A DNA stretch of 64,000 nucleotides from the NCBI GenBank assembly GCA_030267565.1, contig BRXU01000013.1, positions 2,706,001 through 2,770,000 on the forward strand, read 5' to 3'. This stretch comes from Pleodorina starrii. Taxonomy: Eukaryota; Chlorophyta; Chlorophyceae; Chlamydomonadales; Volvocaceae. This document shows positions 1 through 10,301 of the stretch, piece by piece. Within the stretch, counting starts at the first letter, position 1, and every line of letters begins with the position of its first letter. The notes beneath the pieces were generated by a model that was not told the DNA's origin, ran no database searches, and was given only the letters and a program-made list of their open reading frames with translations. Made by a program: the position numbers and the translations under genes.

Positions 1-1558
1 CTCAGTAGCGAAGCCTGCTGTGCACTCTCGTCGGCAACTGCACGTCGTCGCAACCCTCGCAAACAGTTCCGCTGTCCTTCTATTGGCAAGTCAGCCTGCG
101 TGATGTGTAAATGATACACTCCATGTCTACTGTCAAGTAACTTCAGCCAATGCGCTGGCCGGAAGTAAGAGTTGCACAGTGCCGAGACGGCGCGCGATGC
201 TAAACATGGGTCGGATTGCTGAAGCCGCAGGCATTTCAGATATAAAGCTCTGGCTGCCTACCAGCAGGAATGTCGACACTCTCACACTTCTTCACGCCCT
301 CGCCACCCTCGCACTCAACTTAACCCGTACGGATTTAGTGGGGCCCCGCCCTTTTTCCGGCTTCAAGGAAGCCGACACCAACCCCTTGTTGGGCGGGGCC
401 CCAGCGCGAAGCGCCCAGGGGGGCCCCGCCCTGTAGGATTGCCCATGTCCGTGTCTGGGTTCTGGGTTCTGGGTAATTGGACAAGTGCAGACTTTCGGCC
501 AACGGAAAGGCTGCAGAAGTAAAAGATTACATTCTTTATTGCACGGTAAATTTATTATTGGAACCCAACATCGCATGAGTACAAACCAGTTTGGCAGTCT
601 CCATGGACCGAGGCCGAGGTCAAACCAACACCTCTCGGCCTATAATTAATTCCAGAAGATTCATCGTTCCTTAAAGTGGAATTCTGACATGACGGCGTGA
701 AATGAATCTTCGTTTCGGCAAGCAACCAACTATGTTTGCATTGCGAACATTCTTCCCGCGACCACACCACAGCAGCTCTGCTAGCCGGTCCGATCGTCTT
801 GACGCATATTACTATTACAAAGGTTGCAAGGAGCAAACCATGAGGGGCAAACTGTTGGTTGTTGGACGCCAAGCCGCCAATGCACGCACGATGCGGCGGC
901 GCTCTTCTGCGGGCCGCCCGACAAGTCCAGTCGGCAACCTAGGGGACTTCTACAGTCCTGTCCTAATGTTAAAGTTGTCAAGCCTGCTCTACGATACGGT
1001 GGATACCTCGGTAGCGAAGCCTGTGCACTCTCGTCGGTAACTGCACGTCGTCGCGACCCTCGCAAACAGTTCCGCTGTCCTTCTATTGGCAAGTCAGCCT
1101 GCGTGATATGTGAATGATACACTCCACGTCTACTGTCATGTTACTTAAGCCAATGCGCTCGCGGGAAGAGTTGCACAGTGCCGAGACGGAGCGCGATGCT
1201 GAACACGCATGGGTGGATTGCTCAAGCCGCAGGCATTTCGGATATAAAGCTCTGGCTGTCTATCAGCAGGACTTTCAGGACACTCTCACACTTGACGCCC
1301 TCGCCGCTCGCTTTGGAAATGATGCCGTATTTCGATCCATGCGCTCATGCACCCGGCGGGATCACGATGACGTGATCGCGCGGCGCCGGCAGGCCTTGCT
1401 GACGACTCCGCAAGCAGGCATTTCGGGGATAAAGCTCTGGCTATATATCAGCAGGACTGTCCACACTTTCGCCTTCGCACTCAACTTAACCCGTACGGAT
1501 TGAACGGGGCCCCGCCCTTTTTCCGGCTTCAAGGAAGCCGACACCAACCCCTTGTCTT
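1..1558 (+). repeat. Imperfect tandem duplication, two units
   Basis: Bases 1-391 recur at about 1006-1558 with many substitutions and indels. Shared landmarks in order are the GTAGCGAAGCCTG start, a TTCTATTGGCAAGTCAGCCT block, a GCAGGCATTTC block and a GGGGCCCCGCCC block. The second unit carries an extra internal copy of the GCAGGCATTTC/AAAGCTCTGGCT block (around 1222-1290 and 1414-1480). The short open frames here are not conserved between copies, so I treat the unit as non-coding or as a decayed mobile element. Confidence 0.7.
339..414 (+). repeat. GC-rich dispersed palindromic block (GGGGCCCCGCCC type)
   Basis: A GGGGCCCCGCCC block, a CCGGCTTCAAGGAAGCCG palindrome and a GGGCGGGGCCCC block lie in series. 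The first part recurs at 1504-1555. The last 24 bases of this stretch (391-414) recur identically at 55082-55105. This is a dispersed repeat family member of unknown class. Confidence 0.65.
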
Positions 1559-1560
1559 AA

Positions 1561-1894
1561 GTGGCAATAGCAGAGCCATCCGCAGGCACTAAGCAATACC
1601 GTCCCCACGGCTGCTCCTTTAATTACGTCTTGAACGTCGCGACACTGGAATGCGGACTGCCCGGGGGGAAGGGGTGTGTGGGGGGATGGGGGGCGGCAGC
1701 CCCGGGCCCCCCACAGGCCCCCACCAGCGGCAGCCCCTCTCCCCCAGCCCAGCCCAACGCCTCCGACACACGGAAACATATTCATATGACGCATTGCAAG
1801 ACATCGAACCCAATCGGCTCTCATAGTACTGTAACTAGCTGTTTCATTGAAGCGTTGACACCAACATTACGGGCTCCAGGGGCTAAGTTGAGTT
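1561..1894 (+). repeat. Dispersed repeat, copy A
   Basis: This segment matches the reverse complement of 55549-55864 over most of its length. Both copies start GTGGCAATAGCAGAGCCATC, share a central G-run block ending in GGCGGCAGCCCC, and end near ATTACGGGCTCCAGGGGCTAAG. The sequence between is diverged with indels. The open frame here and that in copy B share their first residues (MAIAEPS), but the G-run centre is non-protein-like, so I call a mobile or dispersed repeat rather than a gene. Confidence 0.75.
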
Positions 1895-2120
1895 TTCTGC
1901 TGGGACCCTTAACAAGCCATGTACGCTGGGAACCCCGGAGCGCAAACAATGCGCGGTTCCTGCGGAAGCATCCGCAGCCTTGTATCGTCATCCTCGTCAT
2001 CAGTTAATTCACATAAGTGGTATCCACTGATACTCCGATGAGGAGGAAGGCAATAACGACATTATAAGAAGATGTTTACACTTGGGATGAACGGGGCGGA
2101 TTAAGGCTTAATCCGTCAGC

Positions 2121-2428
2121 TTATGGCGGATTACAGTTCGAATTGTGGATTTTGCGCTGTCCTTGTAAGCTGGTGGAAGTGGAAGTGAAAGTGCGAAAGT
2201 GGGTTCTGGAGCGGCGGATTGGCGCACGGCGCGGTCCTCACGCCTCCCGCTTTTCAGCAGCTGATCAAGCAAAGTGCCTGCTTTCTGCCAGCAAAAATTT
2301 GGAGGCGTGAGCTGGTGTGAGGACCCCAGTCCACGCGCTCCAGAACCCACTTTCGCACTTTCACTTCCACTTCCACCAGCTTACAAGGACAGCGCAAAAT
2401 CCACAATTCGAACTGTAATCCGCCATAA
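2121..2428. mobile_element. MITE-like element with perfect 93-bp inverted repeats
   Basis: Bases 2121-2213 are the exact reverse complement of 2336-2428, with a spacer of about 122 bases. The arms contain a purine-rich GGAAGTGGAAGTG stretch. Related GGATTA and TAATCC words lie just outside both arms (2108-2115 and 2450-2520). The spacer is too short to encode a transposase. Long perfect arms around a small non-coding spacer are typical of a recently formed non-autonomous foldback/MITE-type element. No clear target-site duplication was recognised. Confidence 0.7.
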
Positions 2429-3137
2429 TCCGCTTAGTCCAACTCCTTGAGAACACAATACGGATTAGCGGTGGATTAGCTCGGATCATTTTTTTATTAA
2501 TCTGCCGCACCTAATCCAAGTGTAACACCTTCAAAGGCGATGTTGCAGCAGCAGCATACTGCATACACCGCAGAGTATGCAAAATGTGCTGAATGTCCGA
2601 CACAGCGTCAGACGTCCATCTGCGTCCACCGCTGCTCTATTTGCAATACTGATATTCGATTAAAGGCTAAACATCATGTCTATCTGATCAGGTAGCGATA
2701 CAAAAGTCATTTACACTGGCGTGTGCAATATTCTATCACTGAAGCATATGGCCGTACAAAGATGCCTGTGAATATTCTTGGATTCCAGCTGTACATGGCA
2801 TCGCTCGCCGCCAAATACTTCGCAACGCTTTATGCTAATGTGGCGGCGTTCCGGCAACCATCGAAAGTCTAAGCTAGGAAGTGTCACTGTTCCCTTGTGA
2901 CCAACATCAGTGCAGCCTGTTGCAGCCCAGCGAAGCACCCTCGAATCTTACCAGCAGCGCCGAATAACCAGTCATTCGGCGTGGTATTGATTTGGATAAG
3001 CCCTGACGGGAACGTTCGCAACGCAAGGGGGTCGCCAAGGTAAGTTTCGTTTGCGTCGCGTAGCAGCTAGCCGCACAAGGACTCAGGCAGCGCGACGAGG
3101 ACAGCGTTTCACATAATGCCGTCTCCACTCTGTGCAG

Positions 3138-6100
3138 ATGTATCCAAACCACTGGGATGATTATATGGTGAGGCTCCCTTCCGCACGTGCCATAGTAGGG
3201 TTCCCAGTGGGGATGGAAAGCGGGGATAAGGGAGCAGAACGTTCGCTCCGCTGCGAATCAGCCAAGCACTTCGTTCCAGCTTGTGAGCGCATCCATTCGC
3301 GCGTGATCTTTGAGAGATGCATCCGACAGTGTTTTTCAACCGTACAGCTCTTGATCCGCATGTCCTATTTCGTTCTCGCAGTGGCTGGTGATTGTCGGGT
3401 TTATTGTCTCGTTCGTCATGGCTGCCGGCATTGGGGCTAACGACGGTAGGTGTGGGTGGGTGGGATCGGGTGCGGGGGTGGGTTTCGTTATCTGCACCTC
3501 CCCGAGCCGGACACACTGCTTGCACCCAGATCGCTTACCAGTTGTTTGTCATCTTAATTCGGGGCTTACCAGTTGTCATGTTTGATTCGGGGTTGCATTG
3601 GTTGTGGGTCAGGCTCGCATCGCGTCTGGATCGAAACTCCATTATCATGGGGTTTTTGCTGTTTTGTTGAATACTGTAGTACCGGTAGTGGTTTCGGAGG
3701 GGTCGTCCGGAGGGATCATCATCTTACTGCCGGTATTCGCTTTAGAAAGAGACTTACTGACGGTGGGGTTGTGCTGTACCGGTATTGTCTCAGTTGCGAA
3801 CGCTTTCGGGACGTCCGTGGGCGCCAAGACGATTACGCTCAAGCAGGCATGCCTGATCGCCGCCATCTTCGAATTCGCCGGGGCCATTGGCCTAGGCGGA
3901 GAGGTCACCAAAACAATCGCCGGCTCCATCGCCCGACCCGCGGCGTTCCAAGCAGAGCCAGAGATCTTCGCCTACGGTGAGGACCCCGCGGCAAAAACCT
4001 CCAGATTAATTACTTTTCCACAAGAGTTCTCCTGTTGGGGTGGTTTCGGAGGGTGTCGTACAGTTTGGGCATCCCACTGCCACCGAGCCACGGGCCCGTG
4101 TAGACGCAGGGCATGGCATCTCCTATGGGCTACCTCTTGTTCCTTAGATAATCACAGGCGTGTTCGGTATTCGTTCGCTCTCTGCACCCCGCCCCCAATT
4201 CCTATGGTTGGTTGGTTGGTTGGTTGGTTGCGACCCATAGGTATGATGGTGTCGCTCATCGCCGCTTCCACCTGGGTCTTCACCGCGACGTACTTTTGCC
4301 TTGCCGTCAGCACTACCCACTCCGTGATCGGCGCCGTGATGGGCTTCGGCCTGGTCTGGGGCGGAAGCGGCGCCATCGTGTGGAACGACAGGATTAAAGT
4401 AAGTCACGTGGCACGCGGTCGCGTTCACGTGGCAACGCTTTTGTCTGTCTACGCTGGCAACGCTTGTCTGTCACTTTGATTTACCCTTTGTTTGACCAAT
4501 TTCAGATCTCCAATTAACAATTTCAATGACTTGATATCGCCGCAATGAAGCCCCGCCAGAGATAAAGCTGCACCGCTGTTGATGCGGATAAGTTGCTGCT
4601 CCGAATCCGAGCCCTCCGCCCTTTCCTCGAACCTTTCCGCGCCGCATATCGCCCGACCTGCGCACTGCTGCCCCCCGCTGTCGTCCCGCCTTCGCACGTC
4701 TTCGGTCGACCTCAGGAGTTCCCGTACTCCAAGGTGAGTGGGTGCAAGCTCGCACGCTTTGCGTCGCGCATACGTGCTTTTGGGCGAGGGGCGCCACGGC
4801 GGGGGATGTAGGGCTTTGCTGTGTGAGCGCGTTGAGCCGCGGTTCTGTGGCGGTCTCGAATGACGCCCACTTCACGCGCTGGTTCTGTTTCCCTGTCTGT
4901 GTGTTGAGTATGTGTGGGTATGTGTTCTTACCCGGTATCATGCAAACCTGAGCCAGGCTGCTGCTTGGTTGCTAACGGCGCCCAGTTTTTGGTGGCAGCA
5001 GCAGGGCGTTCGATTTCGCATCAACCGAAATGCGATTTCGCATCAACCGAACGCGGGGCTTAGATCAGCAGCCATCGTTTACTTGATCCTGAAGAGCGGG
5101 AGGCCGGATTGTTGCTCCTGTGACCGAGTCTGGTCATGGGTGTCTCGCCTGGGGGGGGTTTAATGTTTTACGTCGTGCCGAGGGGGCAGAGTAGGGTCTG
5201 GCGCGTGGGTTCGGGCAGCGGAGGCCTCGGGGCCTTGCTAGCTTTCGCCTAGCTTACAATGCGGCAGTTACAGATGGACTTGACGCACTTCTCGCTCCTT
5301 GCCTGCCGCATCCCCCGTCCCCGAATGACCTCGGCAGGGCCTGGTGCCGGTCATCTGCTCGTGGTTCGTTTCGCCGTTGAGTGAGTAACAACGCAGTGCT
5401 TGATTCCCTGCTTCAGTACTGGTGATAAGTAAAATGCCGGCACAACCGCTTGAAAACATGTATTTAGGCGTGTGCAACCTCCTGATCCTGTATGTAAAGC
5501 TAGCGATCAGGCACGCCAGCAGGGTGCTTATTGTAACTTCATGCAAATTTACACACTGTTCTGTTGTAACTTTTCGGTAACTTTTCGGTAGGATGATGGA
5601 ACCTCCGAAACCTTCCGTGCCGACCAGGGAACCCTGGTAAGGGCCCCTGGCTCTGTGGGCATGGCCTTTAATCAACCCTTTTCCCTACGTCGCGCAGTGT
5701 CTGGTATCGTCGCCGCCCTTCTGTTCGCGCTGAACCGTGGCGTCATTCTTCGCCGAGAGAACAGCACAAATTTGGGTGAGTGCACGTACGCGCACGCGGA
5801 TGTGCGCCTGTGCGCACAGGAGCCTGCACCTAAGCACAAGGCTCCGTGCAAAGCGCAATAAGTGCTGTCGTTGCTTCGCATCAAGCAAGCAAGCAAAGGG
5901 CTTTGTCGCTTGCTTTGGGCGGGGTTGCGGGCAGCTCATCGTCCGCGCAGCCGGGCAGTCCAGCTCTGCGCTAGCACGTTGGCTCCGCGGGCAGCATTGC
6001 GGTGTTGCGGCGTCGATGACTCCACGATTCTTCCAGCAGTGTGTGTCGGCAGTTCATTACGCATTGACGTAAGTTCATGAGACGATCGGCGTCTTTTCCC

Positions 6101-9100
6101 GTACCGGTAGTCAATAGGCTGTTACCCCGCCTGAGCGTGCCCGTGTGGGGCCATCTGCTTTGGGTACCGCCGCCTGCGCCCTGCCTGCTGCCTGCTAATA
6201 CCCCCCCGCCCCCCGCCCATTACTACAGCGATCTACATGTACCCTCTGCTTGTGGGCATCACGGTGTTTATCAAGTGGGTAACGATTGTGTACAAGGCTT
6301 CTTACGGTTGCGCCCGCAGATTTCGTTCTGGTTCGTGCAATTTTGATCCCTGCGCCTTCATCCCTAGATGTGCTGACTGTTGAGGCGGGCAGTTTCCCTG
6401 TTTGCGCGAGTTGCATGTGTTCGAGGGTGCGGCCGTTCGATCATGTACACCATCGCAGTAATCTTGACAGCAAATGGGGGACCGCTAGGACCATTTGCAA
6501 GTAGTGACGCTTACCGGCCCCAACCTCCCGCGCGCCCGCTGCAACTGCCGCACCGCCCTCAGCGTCTTCTTCGTCATCTACAAGGGCGCCAAGAACGTGG
6601 CCCACTGGGAGAGCAACAAGGCCGCCTGGGTCGCGGCCGTCGTCTCCGGCGGCTGTATGCTGCTGGCAGCCTTCCCAGGCATCTGGCTGCTTCGCTGGGC
6701 CGTAAAGCGCGACATGGAAAGGTAGGGGTGCCATGCCATACATGGGGCGATAGTCGTACATGCCGTACATGTAGTGAAATATAATGCGAAGCGCGGTATG
6801 TAGAACCCAAGACCTCATCCATGGGACAGCCGGCGTCACTTGAGCTGCGGCTTTCCCGCCAAGATCGGGGAAGAAGCCCGACGCGTCGGCATTTCTCCTC
6901 CGTCGGCGCGCGTCTGCCTTCGCGGTAGCGTCCAGCAGGACCTTCGGTTGGCCGGCACGCAAGACGGTGTAGCGGGTCGTTGACGGCAATTTGACGGTGC
7001 TGGTGGTGGTGGTGGTGGTGGTGCTGCTGCTGCTGCTGCTGCTGGCTGACCATGCGTGTTTGTTCCGTTCCGTGCTTCCCGGCGCTGCATCAGGGCCGCC
7101 CAAAAGGCCGCTGACGCCGAGGCCAACGCTGACAAAGTCAAGGAGGACGTGGAGGAGGTGGAGCCGACGTCCAAGGCCATGAAGATGTTCAACAAGCTCA
7201 AGAAGGCCGCAACTCGGGGCCTGAACAAGGATATCCATGCGGTACGCTGGATGCATGCAGTGGGCTCTTCCTTGCTGACGACGCCCTCGTGTCCTTTCCC
7301 TGTCGGCGTGTCTAGCAACCTAGGCGCACCACCACCTGGCTTCTACGACGCTTGTTCACTTTGCGGTTTGTTTTCCTCTTGCGTGTTCGTTTTGCTCGTT
7401 CGCAGCACGTGGAGACCGATCAGGCGGTTCACGACATGCACGCCGCGGCCGAGGTGTTCAACCCGGAGACGGAGCAGGTCTACAAGTACCTGCAGGTACG
7501 GCAGACGTGTACGACAGGGGGAGCGGGCGTACGCGTTCCGGCCTGCGTGTGCAACAGGGAGCAGCAGCACAGCAGCTAGTTAGCGGGCATACGGTAAATG
7601 CAGTCTCAGTCCTGCGCATGCACGCTGACTCGAGGCACGTGCCGGAAGCTGAAGCTCCGTAGAAGCTTGAAAAAAGATGACTCCCGATTGCTGATCCCGC
7701 ACCACCATCTCGAGTTACGGTACGTTCTTGACATGTGCTTGCGCTCGTGCTCCTTGGCGGTGTCTCTAGACACGCTGTTATTAGCCGTGAGAAAAGCACA
7801 GGGTACACCCTAAGACGCGCCCGGCGATCGGGTTGCCACCGTTGTTCCCCAGCCATGTTGCCCCATGCATCCCCAATTCTGCTTGGTGTCGGCCTTGCAT
7901 CGCGGCCGCTCCAAGCAGACCACCTCTCCCTTCCCCGTTCCCCGTTCTTACCCTCCTTGCGTCACGGCCCCTCGATGCAGACTACCCACCTAATCCTCTC
8001 CGTTGCCCCCCGCGGACGGCAACCCGTTTGCACTGATGGCGCGCAAATCGCAACCCCGGGATGCGTCCCCTCGCGCCGGTCTCGCGCAGGTCTTCTCCGC
8101 CTGCGCCGTGTCTTTCGCGCACGGCGCCAACGACGTTGCCAACGCGGTGGGTCCCTTCTCCGGCATCTGGTACGTGTACCGCAACTGGACGATCGCCTCC
8201 AACGCCGACTGCCCCGCCTGGGTGCTGGCAATGGGCGGCACGGGTATCGTGGTCGGCCTGGCCACCTACGGATACAACATCATGATGACTCTGGGCGTGG
8301 GTCTGGCCAAGGTGGGTTGCATTGAATGGACAGACGGACGGATGGGCGGGCGAGAGGGGAGGGGAAGGGGGGCGAAGCGAGAGCGAGCGCGAAAGCGAAC
8401 GGGCCTGCGGCAATGCCAGTATGCCACCCCGAAACTGCCGCCCTCCGAATCCAACCTTTGCGCCTGTGTCTGTTCGTCTGCGTGCGAAAGAGGAGCCTAG
8501 GGAAACTGCGGAAAGCGGACATGCGTGCGCGGTGGACGACACGTGCCGCGGAACGGCATGTGCTGCAGCGTGCGCGCTTCTGACTCGCCGCGCGTTTTCT
8601 GTTCGTTCTGCGTGTTTGCGTGTAATCGTTGCAGATGACTCCCTCCCGCGGCTACTCTGCTGAGCTGGCGACCTCGTTCACGGTGGCGCTCGCGTCGGTG
8701 TACGGCCTGCCAATCTCCACGACGCAATGCATCACCGGTGCCGAGATCGGCGTGGGCCTTACGGACAACATCCGATCCGGCATTAACGCCAAGTAAGTGT
8801 CGCAGGCGACACCCGCACATTGTAGTACCGTATTTCTTGCCATTCTTTTTCACCGGATGAAGGATTGCCAGCTCGTATTGAGCATTATCGTATTGAGGGG
8901 TTGAGAGGGTGCCACCACTCCATGAAAAGAGTCCTGATCGCCCCTCCCTGTCGCACCCACCGCGGTCTCCCGGGGCGGCCCGCACAGGTTGTTCGGCAAG
9001 CAGATCCTGGCTTGGATCTTCACCCTCATCGTAGTGGGCTTCCTCTCCGCCGCCATCTTCTCCTTTGGCGTCTTCGCACCGTCTCTGACCATGTCCAAGG

Positions 9101-10301
9101 TGAAGAGTGTCTGGGGTGGGGCCGTCCTCGAAAGGGAGTTAGGCCTCTGCTCTCGCCGTGTGTGTGTATGTGTGCGTGCACGTGATGCCTGATTAGGCGC
9201 TGGTGGCGCAGCAAGGCGAGGCGTAGCTTTCCAATACGAGGGTGCCGACGTACCGTATGTACGACAGCGTCGGATGTGCCGCGGGCCGCCTGGTGCAGCT
9301 GGATTTGGGTTTGGGCCTGCTCTTCTGCCGTCCACGTGTGTTTGCTTTCCCGCTGTGTGTGCCCCTGGTGCTGGCGCACGCCTCTCGTCCATCACTTGCC
9401 TGTCAACGGTCTTCTTTTAAGGATATGAAAGAGAAAGCAAGCGGAAAGCAATCAATACCGGGCCCTGCCAGGCCCTGGATCGATTCGCTTCCGGGGCCCT
9501 ATGCGTTTTTTTGTTTTTGATTCAGACAAGGCGGTGGCTTAACGGCGTGTGTCCGTGCTTGCTAACGTATGGCATGCAGGACATTGCGAAGTACGAGAAT
9601 CAGATTCGCTCGCTGTCGGAGGGCTACTACAAGACCCTCAATGCGTGAGTTGCGCGGGGAGGGGCCGCGTGCATCCCGAGGGGTTGCACTGTGGACGTGC
9701 GATCGTGCGTGTGTGGGCGGGCGGGGGGACGGAAACTGGGGATGTGCGGGTGTGGACGGGAGCCTGCCACACCATCGAATCCTGCAGTCCCGCGGATCCC
9801 GGATGACAAAACGTGATGTCCCCCACAGGTCCCAACCCGATTTGCTTGTCGCTTCCCGCTTGCTTGCCTGCCAGCCTGCTTGCCTGCTCGGCACGTGCGG
9901 ACCATGCCTGTCTTCTTCATACGTACCGCATCTGCTGCACATCGATGAATCCAAGCAGGCCCTGCTAGCTGCCCATTCACACTCGCGCGCGCAAAATCAC
10001 GCATCGCAGGTCGAACTACGCGCTCAACAAAACCTACGGTGTGTTCGACGTGACACTCAACAAGACGATTACCTCCAGCTTCTCCACCCTCAAAAACATG
10101 TTCAACACCAAGACCATCGGTTACATCGATCCGCAGACTTTGCTGAATCAGCTGAATCGCTCGATGACCGCCTTCGCCAACTACTCGGTCACTGTGACCG
10201 GCTTCAATCCGTCTACCAAGGTCTTCACCCCCACCGGCGCGCCCTTCGCAAACACCAGTATCCTGGTGTCGCCGTTCAATGCGACCAGGCTGCGGTCGTG
10301 A
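3138..10301 (+). CDS. Na+/phosphate symporter, PHO4/PiT family (Pho89/PTB type)
   Basis: Inorganic phosphate importer coupled to Na+ at the plasma membrane. Exons: 3138-3167, 3382-3445, 3794-3976, 4241-4398, 4716-4733, 5338-5380, 5698-5775, 6229-6274, 6563-6721, 7094-7241, 7406-7495, 8090-8311, 8635-8792, 8988-9099, 9580-9644, 10010-10301. All introns are GT-AG and the total is 621 codons plus TGA. Both family signatures are present: [14 protein letters not shown] (from about residue 29) and [14 protein letters not shown] (about 351). The paired STTHSVIGA and STTQCITGA motifs are also present. About 10-12 membrane segments flank a hydrophilic central loop (about 255-335). After the last helix (about 497), some 120 residues form a soluble tail with six N-x-S/T sequons. 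The start is the ATG giving [11 protein letters not shown], a family-like N terminus. Exon 5 is only 18 bp but restores the expected IKEFPYSKG junction. Confidence is high for family and most exons, and slightly lower for the start. Confidence 0.93.
4716..4733 (+). other. 18-bp microexon of the phosphate transporter
   Basis: The bases between a CTCAG acceptor and a GTGAGT donor encode EFPYSK. Exon 4 ends in phase 0 at DRIK and exon 6 begins GLVPVICSW. The join reproduces the conserved FPY-x-KG-x-x-P-I/V motif of PHO4 proteins, which no larger nearby exon supplies. Confidence 0.85.

Larger units (their letters stand above)
1..3137. other. Repeat-rich region upstream of the phosphate transporter
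   Basis: No convincing gene is visible. The segment holds a tandem duplication (1-391 and about 1006-1558), a dispersed GC-rich repeat (1561-1894) and a perfect inverted-repeat element (2121-2428), each listed separately. From about 2430 to 3137 the DNA is less GC-rich and must contain the promoter and 5' UTR of the transporter starting at 3138. No TATA box or other specific promoter signal was identified. Confidence 0.6.

Noticed and set aside
1561..2007. Protein MAIAEPS... as a gene
   Set aside because: It is shared with the inverted repeat copy at 55.5-55.9 kb, but the G-run centre with indels shows non-coding evolution.
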